Source: Microcoleus sp. bin38.metabat.b11b12b14.051
GTDB taxonomy: Bacteria; Cyanobacteriota; Cyanobacteriia; Cyanobacteriales; Microcoleaceae
Direction: 5' to 3'
DNA: 64,000 nucleotides
NCBI RefSeq assembly: GCF_013299165.1
Contig: NZ_JAAFKD010000008.1
Coordinates: 124,001-188,000 of the forward strand
Shown: positions 55,455-64,000 of the stretch, piece after piece
How positions within the stretch are numbered: the first letter of the stretch is position 1
How the letters are laid out: each line of letters starts with the position of its first letter
Program-made: the position numbers and the translations under genes
Notes under the pieces: model-generated
What the model was told of the DNA's origin: nothing
What the model saw: the letters and a program-made list of their open reading frames with translations, nothing else
The model's database searches: none

Positions 55455-58121
55455 ATGACATTCTCCAATACTGGTAGCGTTCTGGCTACACTGACTCAAG
55501 TCAATTTTATGGGGGCATTGACCTCCCGTGTTAAGAGCCTGCCAGTTCCTGAATTAGTGTGCCTGCTCGACTTTATCACGGCTGAATTTCAGCAATTTAT
55601 CCGGGCGATCGACCTGATTAACAATGAAGCACTCGAAACTCTTTTACAGCAACTGTTAGATGCCTTCACTGTCAAAATTGGTCAAATTCTACAAGCAGAC
55701 CGGACAACAATTTTTTTGGTTGACTCCAGCAAAAATCAACTTTGGCACAAAACAGCCCACGCGCTCACGGGCGAAGATATAGAAGTTCGCTTACCGATGG
55801 ATGCAGGCATTTTAGGCTACGTTGCAACTACTGGAAAATCGCTCAATATCTCCCAGGGTAGAGAACACGAGTATTTTAATTCCGAAGTAGACGAACCACC
55901 GGGCTACCAGATTGAGACCATCCTCTGTATGCCGATTTTTAGCAGCAAAAGCCAAAACGAACCCGTAGCGGTGGTGAGGCTGTTAAATAAAGCTGGCAAT
56001 GTCCCCTTTACCGAGGAAGACGAACAACAGTTTCAGACTTTTGCCGATTCGATCGGGATTATCCTCGAAAGCTGTCAGTCTTTCTACGTCGTCGCCCGCA
56101 ACCAGCGAGGGGTTGCCGCGCTGCTGAGAGCGACCACGACTTTGGGTCAAAGTCTTGACTTGGAAACAACTTTGCGCTCTGTCATGGATCAAGCTCGCGA
56201 CTTGATGCAAGCCGATCGCAGCACGCTATTTTTATTAAATCGGGAAACCAACGAACTCTGGACAAAAGTCGCCAAGGCAGACGACAAAACGATGGTCGAA
56301 ATCCGCATTCCTGCTAATAAGGGAATTGCCGGCTACGTCGCTTCGACTGGTCAACCCCTAAATATTACTGATGCTTACGACGATCCCCGCTTCGATCCCT
56401 CTACCGACAAAAAAACGGGATATCGCACTCGCACTGTCTTGTGTATGCCGGTGCATAACGCTAAAGGTGAGCTGATCGGGGTAACTCAGCTCATTAATAA
56501 GAATCAAGGCACTTTCACTGCTTCCGACGAAGAGTTTTTGCGAGCATTTAACTCCCAAGCGGGAATGGCGCTGCAAAATTCTCAACTGTTTCAAAACGTG
56601 ATGGTGGAAAAGCAGTATCAAAAAGATATGCTGCAAAGTCTGTCAGATGCCGTGATTTCCACGGATTTGCAGGGGCGAATTGTCACAATTAACGAAGCGG
56701 CGCTGGAACTGTTGGGCTGTCCGGTAAATCAAGCCAAAAGCAAACACAATCCCGAGATTTGGGAAGCAAAATTGATCGATCGCTATGTTTGGGAAGTTGT
56801 GCCGATCGAAAATTTGCAATTTAGACTCGAAGACAGCCTCCACCATGCCGCCCGACATTACGTTCCCGAACAAAGTTTAACATTGGGACTGTTGGTGGAA
56901 AAAATGCCGGGTTCGCCAGCAGCAGAAACAAAACAAGAAGAAGAAGAAGAAAGTTATATTTTGGCCGTACCCGATGCCGCAGATGCGAATTTTTATTACG
57001 CTTGGGGCGAAAACCATGCCTGGACTGAAGAAGTAGCCTTGGCAGAATTAGCTAATTCTCAATCTCTATTTTCGCTGCGGAATACTGGCAGCTATCACCC
57101 TTATTGTCCGCTACCCATCCCCGCCTCTGCAATTAAAGTAATTGAACGCAGTTTGAATTTAACTGTCAACCCGCTGATCAATCCAGAAGGCGGCGTGCGC
57201 GGCGGCTTAGTCGTATTAGAAGACATCAGCCGCGAAAAGCGGATGAAAAATACCATGTACCGCTACATGACTCCCGGAGTCGTAGATAAAGTGATGGCCT
57301 TGGGCGAAGGCGCGCTGATGGTGGGCGAACGCAAAGAAGTTACTATTTTATTTTCAGATATTCGCGGCTATACCACCCTGACCGAAAATCTGGGGGCGTC
57401 GGAGGTGGTATCCCTGTTGAATGAGTATTTCGAGACGATGGTGGAAGCCGTTTTCCACTACGAAGGTATTTTAGACAAATTTATCGGCGATGCTTTAATG
57501 GCCGTCTTCGGCGCGCCGCTGCCGCTGAATCCTCCTGAAAGTCACGGTTGGATGGCGGTGCAGTCGGCTTTAGATATGCGGCGGCGCTTGAAAGAGTTTA
57601 ATGACTCTCGCCCCGGAGAAGATCCGTTTCGCTTTGGCATTGGAATTAGTTCCGGAGAGGTGGTTTCGGGAAATATTGGTTCCCAAAAGCGGATGGATTA
57701 CACGGTAATCGGCGATGCGGTGAATTTAAGTTCGCGGTTGGAACAGCTTACCAAAGAATATGGCTGCGATATTATTTTGAGCGAATTTACCTACAGTTTG
57801 TGCCGCGATCGCATTTGGGTGCGAGAGTTGGACAAAGTGCGAGTTAAGGGCAAAAACCAGCCGGTGGGCATTTATGAGTTGTTGCAAAATAGTTCCGAGC
57901 CCATGGACGGGGAAACAGTCAGGTTTTTGGAACTTTACAGCAACGGTCGGAATGCTTATATTGCTAAAAATTTCGAGAAAGCTATTAGTTGTTTTCAGGC
58001 GGCGATCGCGATGCGACCGGGCGATCGACCTGTAGAAGTTCACCTACAGCGCTCCCTTACCTATTTAGAAGTGCCTCCACCCGACGATTGGGACGGGGTG
58101 CATACTATGACTGCAAAGTAG
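55455..58121 (+). CDS. GAF-GAF-PAS class III adenylate cyclase
   Basis: A soluble cyclase of about 888 residues. Two GAF domains (about 35-215 and 220-380, with ILQADRTTIFLVD and LMQADRSTLFLLNR) precede a PAS-like region (SLSDAVISTDLQGRIVTINE) and a class III catalytic domain: ILFSDIRGYTTLTE (metal Asp), ILDKFIGDALMAVFGAP (Lys and metal Asp), MDYTVIGDAVNLSSRLE (Thr). Lys plus Asp/Thr at the base-selecting sites indicates ATP rather than GTP. The C-terminus has a TPR-like helical end. Cyanobacterial relatives (CyaB-type) can be gated by cyclic-nucleotide GAFs. No partner is adjacent. Confidence 0.9.
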   Translation: MTFSNTGSVLATLTQVNFMGALTSRVKSLPVPELVCLLDFITAEFQQFIRAIDLINNEALETLLQQLLDAFTVKIGQILQADRTTIFLVDSSKNQLWHKTAHALTGEDIEVRLPMDAGILGYVATTGKSLNISQGREHEYFNSEVDEPPGYQIETILCMPIFSSKSQNEPVAVVRLLNKAGNVPFTEEDEQQFQTFADSIGIILESCQSFYVVARNQRGVAALLRATTTLGQSLDLETTLRSVMDQARDLMQADRSTLFLLNRETNELWTKVAKADDKTMVEIRIPANKGIAGYVASTGQPLNITDAYDDPRFDPSTDKKTGYRTRTVLCMPVHNAKGELIGVTQLINKNQGTFTASDEEFLRAFNSQAGMALQNSQLFQNVMVEKQYQKDMLQSLSDAVISTDLQGRIVTINEAALELLGCPVNQAKSKHNPEIWEAKLIDRYVWEVVPIENLQFRLEDSLHHAARHYVPEQSLTLGLLVEKMPGSPAAETKQEEEEESYILAVPDAADANFYYAWGENHAWTEEVALAELANSQSLFSLRNTGSYHPYCPLPIPASAIKVIERSLNLTVNPLINPEGGVRGGLVVLEDISREKRMKNTMYRYMTPGVVDKVMALGEGALMVGERKEVTILFSDIRGYTTLTENLGASEVVSLLNEYFETMVEAVFHYEGILDKFIGDALMAVFGAPLPLNPPESHGWMAVQSALDMRRRLKEFNDSRPGEDPFRFGIGISSGEVVSGNIGSQKRMDYTVIGDAVNLSSRLEQLTKEYGCDIILSEFTYSLCRDRIWVRELDKVRVKGKNQPVGIYELLQNSSEPMDGETVRFLELYSNGRNAYIAKNFEKAISCFQAAIAMRPGDRPVEVHLQRSLTYLEVPPPDDWDGVHTMTAK

Positions 58122-58125
58122 TAGA

Positions 58126-58258
58126 ATATAGCAGTTCTCAGAAAGATGAGGTATTCACAGGCTCGATCCCTCAATCCCTCAATCCCCCAATCTAAAATCT
58201 AAAATCTAAAATCTAAAATCAGAACCTGTACCTCACCTTTTTGAGACTCGGCTATATA
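58126..58258. mobile_element. MITE-like element, copy 2
   Basis: About 133 bp, beginning five bases after the cyclase stop. Left end ATATAGCAGTTCTCAGAAAG and reverse-complemented right end ATATAGCCGAGTCTCAAAAA form imperfect inverted ends, followed inside by GATGAGGTA / GGTGAGGTA. Interior matches 30825-30954. Confidence 0.78.
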
Positions 58259-58397
58259 TCATATCCCTGTGCCAAAACATCAAAAATGGCATAATCTTTG
58301 ATATATTCCTTATGACAGAGTTAACAAATCGAAAAATGTGAAAACATAAATCGAATGCCAATTTAAAGTTAGTATTTATTTTCAGACCCACAATTAA

Positions 58398-59540
58398 ATG
58401 AACTATTTATCTGTTCCGAATGCCACAAAAGCCGATCGCATTCTGGTTGTAGATGACGCACCAGATAATGTTTTGTTGGTGCAGACAATCCTCGAAGAGG
58501 AAGGTTACGAAATTAGCACGGCCGAGAACGGCTTTTCGGCCCTGAGCCAAATCGACAAATCAACCCCCGATTTGGTACTGCTAGACGTAATGATGCCGGG
58601 AATGGACGGTTATGAAGTCACCCAGCGAATGCGCCAAAATAAGGAATTGCCGTTTATCCCGATTTTGCTGATCACAGCTCACGACAGCGCCAGCGTCGTC
58701 CAAGGACTAGACATGGGAGCAGACGATTTCATCCGCAAACCCGTGGAAATGGACGAACTGCTGGCGAGGGTGCGATCGCTCCTGCGCCTAAAACACAGCG
58801 TAGACGAGCGCAACTCGATCGCCCTCCAGCGCGAAGATTTTGTCTCCCGACTCGCTCACGACTTGCGGACGCCCCTCGTAGCAGCCGATCGAATGCTAAC
58901 TTTAATGCAGCAGGGAGCTTTGGGAGAAATCTCGCTCCCCATGCGCGACGCTTTCGGGACGATGGTTCGCAGCAACAAAAATTTGATCGCCATGGTAAAT
59001 ATGCTGCTGGAAGTCTACCGCTACGAAGCAGGCCGCAAATCCCTCAGTTTCGCTCCCGTTGACTTGCGCCAGCTCATTCACGAAGTAGCTGAAGAACTCG
59101 CTCCCCTAGCCGATGCTAAACATTTGTCCATAAATTTAGACTTGACAGAAAGCGCAGAAAGTGCTCCGATTGCCAAGTATCCGGGCGATCGTCTGGAGCT
59201 GCACCGCTTACTGACAAATTTAATCGGAAATGCGATCAAATTCACCGACAGCGGCTCTATAGATGTCCGCTTAAAAGCTGCCAATTCACCCGCTTATACC
59301 AGCTTCAAAAACCAACCGCTGGCATGGGTAATTATTGAAATCCAAGACACCGGCGCCGGCATTTCTCCCACAGAACAAGCCAAGTTATTTGAAAGGTTTA
59401 GCTCGGGAACTCACAAGAAATCCAGCACAGGTTTAGGACTGCACCTCTGCCGCCAAATAGTCGAAGCTCACCGCGGCACGATCGAGGCCAAATCCGAGTT
59501 GGGTAAAGGCAGTTTGTTTACTATTCGCTTGCCTTGTTAG
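58398..59540 (+). CDS. Response regulator-histidine kinase (REC-HisKA-HATPase)
   Basis: A 380-residue cytosolic kinase with an N-terminal receiver (ILVVDDAPDN, phospho-Asp in VLLDVMMPGMDGYEV, ITAH, Lys in IRKPVEMDELLAR), then HisKA (VSRLAHDLRTPLVAADRML, His about 155) and an ATPase (LIGNAIKFTDSG, DTGAGIS, GLGLHLCRQIV). The layout fits a relay in which the receiver gates the kinase. Input partner unknown. ATG 58398. Confidence 0.9.
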   Translation: MNYLSVPNATKADRILVVDDAPDNVLLVQTILEEEGYEISTAENGFSALSQIDKSTPDLVLLDVMMPGMDGYEVTQRMRQNKELPFIPILLITAHDSASVVQGLDMGADDFIRKPVEMDELLARVRSLLRLKHSVDERNSIALQREDFVSRLAHDLRTPLVAADRMLTLMQQGALGEISLPMRDAFGTMVRSNKNLIAMVNMLLEVYRYEAGRKSLSFAPVDLRQLIHEVAEELAPLADAKHLSINLDLTESAESAPIAKYPGDRLELHRLLTNLIGNAIKFTDSGSIDVRLKAANSPAYTSFKNQPLAWVIIEIQDTGAGISPTEQAKLFERFSSGTHKKSSTGLGLHLCRQIVEAHRGTIEAKSELGKGSLFTIRLPC

Positions 59541-59933
59541 AATGCTGCCTCATCTCAAATCAGGTCATCAAAGTCAAAAAATAGGTTCGTAGTGAGGACT
59601 TTAGTCCTTATGAAAGAGCGGACTAAAGTTCTCACTACAAACCGGTCATCAAAGTCAAAAAATAGGTTCGTAGTGAGGACTTTAGTCCTTATGAAAGAGC
59701 GGACTAAAGTCCGCACTACAAACCTGTTTTACAGTGGTGGATAGATCACAGATGGGGATATCGGAATTAGATTTTATGTCGGTCGTCGAAATCAACTTTC
59801 CTGATGCGCCCTACCGCTGAATTTGGCTCGTAGGTCTGTAGATATGATAAATTCGTGAGTTCAAATTCGTAAAAAAGTGCTAAGCCAACCGTGTTGCATC
59901 ATATAATTAGTTGGCAACCGAATTGATGGCAAT
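59541..59933. repeat. Gap with tandemly duplicated palindrome
   Basis: An 81-bp segment containing the GTTCGTAGTGAGGACTTTAG palindrome is present twice in tandem (palindromes from 59584 and 59665), each with a GTCATCAAAGTCAAAAAATA lead. No gene is seen. Confidence 0.88.
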
Positions 59934-60779
59934 ATGTCAAACTGTCCAGTGTGCGGTGCCCAATACATAGAAGAAAAATTAGATTTTTGCTCGACTTGCG
60001 GCTGGGATTTGACGCCATACCCGCAGCGGGCTAAGCCTTCCAAAACTTATTTAAAACAAGAACAAGTTAGATTGCAGTGGGCAAAACAAATGTGGGAATC
60101 GGCCCGCCACCAACAAAATTTGTCAGCCAGATTTGACGAATTGCAACAGGAATTGCAGCAAGGCGCGATCGCCCGCACGTACCTGCAATCTCAGTTAGAA
60201 TGGGTTCTGTACCGCCTCGAACAACTAAACCCGGAATTTATAACCACCACTCTACTGCGGTTGGACGAGAAAATCGCCGCCTTACCCGATACAACTCCGG
60301 CTATCTCGGAAGTGGGGATGGATTACCGACAACTGACAAAGCTGTTAGAAACCGGAAAATGGCGCAAAGCAGATGAACACACTTGGGAAATCATGCTGCA
60401 AATCGCCGTCAGGGAAGATGAAGGCTGGCTGAGTACCGCCGATATTGACAGCTTTCCTCCTACAGACCTTCGCACGATCGACCAACTTTGGCAACGCTAC
60501 AGCAGCGGACGCTTCGGGTTGACCGTGCAGCAGCAGATTTGGGAAAGTACCGGCAGGCAATACACTGAATTGTGCGATCGAGTCGGCTGGCGAGTCAAGG
60601 AAAATTGGAAATATTACAGCGAGCTCTCATGGGGCGAAAATGCACCTCCAGGACACCTCCCCGTCACCGCATGGAGACAGCGCGCCTGTTATGGCGCCGG
60701 TAGACTCACCGCAGCCGAAAACTTTGCCCGCATCGCTGCGAAACTGGCAGGATCAGCGATCGCTGATCCTCCGAAATAA
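59934..60779 (+). CDS. GUN4-domain protein with N-terminal zinc ribbon
   Basis: A 281-residue protein. The N-terminus has a zinc ribbon (CPVCG ... CSTCGW). A helical/coiled region follows (about 40-115), then a GUN4 domain: MDYRQLTKLLETGKWRKADE, DSFPPTDLRTIDQLWQRYSS, RFGLTVQQQIWES, PPGHLPVTAWRQ. GUN4 proteins bind protoporphyrin and assist Mg-chelatase; this multi-domain form is not the canonical Gun4 and may be a porphyrin-responsive regulator. ATG 59934. It lies just upstream of the intron-bearing tRNA gene. Confidence 0.86.
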   Translation: MSNCPVCGAQYIEEKLDFCSTCGWDLTPYPQRAKPSKTYLKQEQVRLQWAKQMWESARHQQNLSARFDELQQELQQGAIARTYLQSQLEWVLYRLEQLNPEFITTTLLRLDEKIAALPDTTPAISEVGMDYRQLTKLLETGKWRKADEHTWEIMLQIAVREDEGWLSTADIDSFPPTDLRTIDQLWQRYSSGRFGLTVQQQIWESTGRQYTELCDRVGWRVKENWKYYSELSWGENAPPGHLPVTAWRQRACYGAGRLTAAENFARIAAKLAGSAIADPPK

Positions 60780-60828
60780 AAAATTCAAAATCGACATTAG
60801 CTGCTATAATCGAAACGGTTAAATAACT

Positions 60829-61152
60829 GGGGCTGTGGCTCAGATGGATAGAGCAAGCGCCTCCTGAAGAATCGGGCACCCTGCGAGGAAACTCTGGGAG
60901 TGAATGTGGTCAAACTCAAGGAAGCCTAAGTCTGATGGCAGATACGGTAATCTTGAGCCAAGCTTTATCTAAATTCTGTTTAGGTAAGGAAGGTGCAGAG
61001 ACTGGCTTTAGGAAGTAAAAATCATCATACCTCCTAAACATACGGCCACCACCTAAAGGCTGCAAGCCCACGGTGAAGGAATAGTCCGGAGAGTGGGGAA
61101 ACTCACACAAATCTGAAGCGCTAGGTCGCCGGTTCGAACCCGGCCAGTCCCG
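60829..61152 (+). tRNA. tRNA-Arg(CCU) interrupted by a group I intron
   Basis: Exons 60829-60865 and 61116-61152 fold as a tRNA: acceptor GGGGCTG/CAGTCCC (one G-U), D arm GCTC/GAGC, anticodon stem AGCGC/GCGCT with loop CTCCTAA (anticodon CCU), T arm CCGG/CCGG with TTCGAAC, discriminator G; CCA not encoded. The exons join between U36 and A37 in the anticodon loop. Cyanobacterial tRNA-Arg(CCU) genes with group I introns are established. Confidence 0.93.
60866..61115 (+). other. Group I intron in tRNA-Arg(CCU)
   Basis: 250 nt, starting after a U (exon end CTCCT) and ending in G, as group I introns do. The 3' part has GAAGGAATAGTCCGGAGAGT, resembling the conserved R/S core. No homing endonuclease ORF is inside. 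It should self-splice. Confidence 0.88.
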
Positions 61153-61369
61153 TTAAAAATCAAGAACAATTAAAAGCAGAAGGGTAAATCCTAAGTTTTG
61201 TCCTTCTGCTTTGCATATGCGTTAACCTGTATATTCAATCCAAAATCTAAAATCTAAAATCCGAGACCTTTCTTTAATTTTTAATTTTTAATTCCTGTTA
61301 GTGGGTTGTACGTGCGGTATTTTTTGTTATGGTTCCTGTGTCAAGTAAATAAATTTTTTATAGGTTTAG

Positions 61370-61960
61370 ATGTGGTTAAGAATCAGTTTAAACAAGTTCC
61401 GTTACAAACGTTTGAAGGCTTCGCGCCCTTTTTGGTTCCTAGTAGGGCTTTTGATTGCCTGTTGGTTTGGCTTTGGGCAGCTTAAGAACGAATTTCAGAG
61501 ACCCCAAGCTTTGTTGGTTCTGGGTGGGGCTACGGAGCGAGAGGTGTTTGCCGCCAAATTTGCTCGATCGCACCCTCAATTGCCAATTTGGGTGTCTTCT
61601 GGGAGCAATCCCGAGTTCGCAAAATGGGTATTTTCAGAAGCTGGAATTAAGTCCGATCGCCTGCACTTAGATTACAAAGCAGTGGATACGGTAACAAATT
61701 TTACCACTCTGGTAGATGAACTGAAAGAGCGAGGCATTGAGAGCGTGTATCTGATCACTTCTGACGATCATATGCGACGAGCTCAGATTATCGGTGAAAT
61801 CGTGCTCGGCAGTCGAGGCATTAGTTTTAAGCCTCTGGCAGTTCCATCTGGGCGAACCCCCGAACCATTGCAAAAAGCTGTTCGCGATGGCGCTAGAGCT
61901 ATTATGTGGCTGACTACCGGTTATACCGGTGCTGACTTCACCCAAGCCAGGATTGAATAG
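61370..61960 (+). CDS. YdcF/SanA-family (DUF218) membrane protein
   Basis: A 196-residue protein with one N-terminal membrane helix (PFWFLVGLLIACWFGFG) and a DUF218 domain: ALLVLGGATERE, PIWVSSGSNPEFA, LDYKAVDTVTNFTTLVDELK, VYLITSDDHMRRA. The family includes E. coli SanA/YdcF/ElyC, which affect the cell envelope; no activity can be assigned. ATG 61370. Single gene. Confidence 0.85.
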   Translation: MWLRISLNKFRYKRLKASRPFWFLVGLLIACWFGFGQLKNEFQRPQALLVLGGATEREVFAAKFARSHPQLPIWVSSGSNPEFAKWVFSEAGIKSDRLHLDYKAVDTVTNFTTLVDELKERGIESVYLITSDDHMRRAQIIGEIVLGSRGISFKPLAVPSGRTPEPLQKAVRDGARAIMWLTTGYTGADFTQARIE

Positions 61961-62121
61961 ACAAGACAAAGATCAGACGACAGTTGAAACCACGGCTACA
62001 AAAACAAATTCCGCCGACGCGGAATGAAGAAAACAACGTAACCACGGAGGCGCGTGAGTGTTTGTGTAGGCGCGAATTCTATTCGCGCGGTGTTCAACTC
62101 CCGTCTTTTTCAAGCAGCAAA
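61961..62121. other. Short gap with GTTGAAACCACGG fragment
   Basis: Contains GACAGTTGAAACCACGGCTA, related to the repeats at 7690-7800, and GCGCGAATTCTATTCGCGCG (about 62071-62090), a perfect-looking palindrome close to the 3' ends of two convergent genes. Confidence 0.55.
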
Positions 62122-62775
62122 TCAGCGGCCAAAATCGTGCATCGCATTAATCTCAGTTGCACATCTTTGAGTCAGCGCTTCCAACTCCTCGCGATTCGAC
62201 GAACCGGGCGGCTCAATTAGCTTGCCGATTCGCACCGTTAGCGGCACGGGACGCGGCACAATCGAACCTTTCGATGCGATCGCATGAGTTCCCCACAAAC
62301 TAACAGGTAACAGCGGCACTTTTGCCTTAGCAGCTATCAGCGCCGCACCTAATTTCGGGTCAGTAATTCGACCGTCTGGCGTCCTAGTTCCCTGCAAAAA
62401 TACACCAGTCGCCCATCCATTTTCTAAAGACTGGATAGCCGAGCGAATTGCACTGCGATCGGCACTTTCTCGCTTGACTGGATAAGCGCCGTAAAGTGTA
62501 ATTGCCTGTTTCAAAATAGGAACTTTAAATAGCTCTTCCTTCGCCATAAATGCCACTGGCCGCCTCATGGAACTAGATAAAATCGGCGGATCAAAATCGC
62601 TGGCGTGATTGCTGACTACCACAAATGGGTTTTCCGCTGGAACATTTTCTGCACCGTAGATGCGCCCCCGAAAGTAAAGGTGCAGCATCGGGCTGACAAT
62701 TGACCACTTGAATAAATAGTAAAGAAGTAAACTTTCGACTGGTTCGCGACTTTTGCTCACGGAAAAACCTTTCAT
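62122..62775 (-). CDS. 1-acyl-sn-glycerol-3-phosphate acyltransferase (PlsC family)
   Basis: A 217-residue acyltransferase making phosphatidic acid from lysophosphatidate. Seen: the catalytic HX4D in VSNHASDFDPPIL, the second-site PVAFMAKEEL, FLQGTRTPDG in place of the FPEGTRS motif (Glu replaced by Gln), and VPLLPVSLWGT. A hydrophobic N-terminus (LLLYYLFKWSIVSPML) anchors it. ATG 62775. The Gln in the EGTR position is unusual. Confidence 0.85.
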   Translation of the reverse strand: MKGFSVSKSREPVESLLLYYLFKWSIVSPMLHLYFRGRIYGAENVPAENPFVVVSNHASDFDPPILSSSMRRPVAFMAKEELFKVPILKQAITLYGAYPVKRESADRSAIRSAIQSLENGWATGVFLQGTRTPDGRITDPKLGAALIAAKAKVPLLPVSLWGTHAIASKGSIVPRPVPLTVRIGKLIEPPGSSNREELEALTQRCATEINAMHDFGR

Positions 62776-62897
62776 TCAGTTGACAGTTGACAGTTGACAG
62801 ATGCGCGGGTGCGCGGGTGCGTCGCGATCGCATAACTTCAAATAGTCGCGAAAATTCCCCCACCGACGCACCCGAGTTTAGGGCTAACTCAGTATTG
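62776..62897. repeat. Heptamer run and GGTGCGTCGC inverted repeat
   Basis: A CAGTTGA heptamer run (62777-62800) followed by an inverted repeat with GCGGGTGCGTCGC and CCGACGCACCCG arms (about 62810-62873). Confidence 0.85.
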
Positions 62898-63854
62898 TTA
62901 ATTTGCGGCCAACATCGCTTTTTTTCCTTCATCAGAAGTCGCGTAGCCCAAGAAATCCTTAACCGCTTGGCTGGGAGGATTTTTGTAGGCGTAGTACAAC
63001 TGCCGCTGATAGCGATAATTGGGGGCATCCGGCGTCGCACCGTCTACGGGGACAACCCGCACCGTTTTCTGATTGACAACTTGAGCAAAAGTGGCATAGC
63101 CGATGCCGTTGTTGGCTAAAGCTTGCAGCAGGGGAGTTGTGGCATCTCGATCGAGCGTGGTAACATTCGGCCCGCTGCCAAAACTACCGCCTCCGAGCAC
63201 TTGTTCTTTAAACGTTTGGTGAGTACCGCTAATTTCCGGTCTGTTAATGACTTTAATCAAGCCTGCTGGGCCGCCGACTTTCGACCAATCTTGAGCAGTT
63301 CCCTTGAAGATATCTTGAACTTGAGCCGAAGTTAAACCTCCTTGAAACGGGTTGCTAGTCCCAACTACGATCGCAATTCTATCTAAAGCAACTGGCACTG
63401 CTGCCAAACCCTTAGCTTGGTCTTCAGGCTTCAAAGGTGAGGATATCCCAGCAATATCGGCTGTTCCCGCCACCAAATCCTGAATTCCCTTTGCAGAACC
63501 ATTTGCTTTTGCCTCGACTGTAGTGGCGGGAAACTTGGCTTGAAAGCCGTTCTTAAGGTTGAGATTGATTGTTACCATGCTGGTAGAACCGTCAATTCTC
63601 ACCAACGTTCCCGCAGGTACCGAAGCGGGAAGAGCAAAGGAACTAGCAGCAACAGGCGATGCTGAGCCACCTGCGGGCGCGACGGGAAGCGGGCTGGAAC
63701 TGCCACCTGCTGAGGGTGTTGGGGAAGTCGGAGAATTATTAGCATCCTGTTCCTGTGTAGCTGGTTTGTTCATAAAAAAGAACCAGCCACCACCCGCGAG
63801 CAAGAGAAATAACAGAATAAAAACTATGGGGGGAGGCCCGCTACTCTTAGCCAT
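62898..63854 (-). CDS. PstS-like periplasmic substrate-binding protein
   Basis: A 318-residue protein with an N-terminal membrane anchor (IVFILLFLLLAGGGWFFFM), a Pro/Ser/Gly-rich linker, and a PBP-like domain of the phosphate-binding kind (DGSTSMVTIN, GSAKGIQDLVAGTADIAGIS, AIVVGTSNPF, RPEISGTHQTFKEQVLGG, NNGIGYATFAQVVN). No Pst permease adjoins, so it may be a signalling or anion-binding protein. GGAGAA is six bases before ATG 63854. It follows another gene on the same strand. Confidence 0.84.
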   Translation of the reverse strand: MAKSSGPPPIVFILLFLLLAGGGWFFFMNKPATQEQDANNSPTSPTPSAGGSSSPLPVAPAGGSASPVAASSFALPASVPAGTLVRIDGSTSMVTINLNLKNGFQAKFPATTVEAKANGSAKGIQDLVAGTADIAGISSPLKPEDQAKGLAAVPVALDRIAIVVGTSNPFQGGLTSAQVQDIFKGTAQDWSKVGGPAGLIKVINRPEISGTHQTFKEQVLGGGSFGSGPNVTTLDRDATTPLLQALANNGIGYATFAQVVNQKTVRVVPVDGATPDAPNYRYQRQLYYAYKNPPSQAVKDFLGYATSDEGKKAMLAAN

Positions 63855-63864
63855 AAAATTCTCC

Positions 63865-64000
63865 TTACTTGGGAAGTTCTTTGTTGTTGGAATCGTCTAA
63901 CATTTGTAGCCTGCGATTAACTTCATCGTCTATGGTCATGTTTTCTAACTCGGCTTGAAGTCTTTCTTGGGGGTTTTCCGAGATTTCTGCTAAGGCTTGC
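63865..64000 (-). CDS. 3' end of an unidentified gene (partial)
   Basis: A frame entering from the right edge encodes at least 44 residues ending ...MTIDDEVNRRLQMLDDS and NNKELPK, with stop TAA at 63865-63867, 10 bp before the PstS-like ATG, so the two form an operon. Charged and helical, it could be the tail of a PspA/IM30-like or coiled-coil protein; that is a guess. Confidence 0.6.
   Translation of the reverse strand, partial: QALAEISENPQERLQAELENMTIDDEVNRRLQMLDDSNNKELPK

Overview
The window is chromosomal DNA of a filamentous, oxygen-evolving cyanobacterium, most likely an Oscillatoriales-type (Microcoleus/Oscillatoria-like) strain. The evidence is the photosystem genes (psbD, psbC, ycf4), phycobiliprotein lyase cpcT, sulfolipid genes sqdB/sqdX, the cyanobacterial arginine dihydrolase agrE, abundant HIP1-type GCGATCGC words and dense families of short heptamer and palindromic repeats. 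The species assignment is inference.

Layout. 0-8 kb: a family 2 glycosyltransferase, a large REC-PAS-GAF-PAS-PAS histidine kinase whose stop codon lies in an eight-copy 32-bp array, and agrE. 8-13 kb: a sacsin-type GHKL ATPase split into two ORFs that overlap by 11 nt, plus a small unknown gene. 13-18.5 kb: gltA, sixA, a DHH phosphoesterase, an HNH endonuclease and a secreted COP23-like protein. 18.7-25 kb: an AAA/WD40 STAND-like protein, a formyl-THF cyclo-ligase relative and an HTH-TIR-AAA protein. 25-31 kb: small unknown proteins, an AMIN/beta-lactamase-fold protein, a 124-bp tandem array and mutL. 31.8-36 kb: a cNMP-binding histidine kinase, a FabF-like ketosynthase, a cyclophilin lipoprotein and ycf4, all leftward. 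36.3-38.9 kb: psbD-psbC. 39.5-43.8 kb: a decayed knotless-phytochrome histidine kinase. 44-50.5 kb: a PCP_red mini-protein, tpiA, folP, an SPFH protein, a TPR protein, aroB and a petL-like mini-gene, with two copies of a structured RNA element resembling HEARO/omega RNA. 51-54.8 kb: cpcT, sqdB, a small membrane protein and sqdX. 55-64 kb: a class III cyclase, a hybrid kinase, a GUN4 protein, tRNA-Arg(CCU) with a group I intron, a YdcF-family protein, an acyltransferase, a PstS-like binding protein and the 3' end of one further gene.

The most notable observations are: (1) a second copy of the last codons of psbD in the psbC leader, where the duplicated tail carries the psbC ribosome-binding site and GTG start; (2) two HEARO-like RNAs whose right ends abut the ATGA start codons of downstream genes, with compensatory stem changes between copies; (3) short intergenic repeat families that appear in-frame inside MutL, a ketosynthase, an AAA/WD40 protein and a histidine kinase; (4) a photoreceptor kinase pseudogene with three independent lesions; (5) a sacsin-type ATPase separated into two ORFs by what looks like one base in an A run; (6) a TIR domain with Gln where the NADase Glu is expected. 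None could be checked by database search here.
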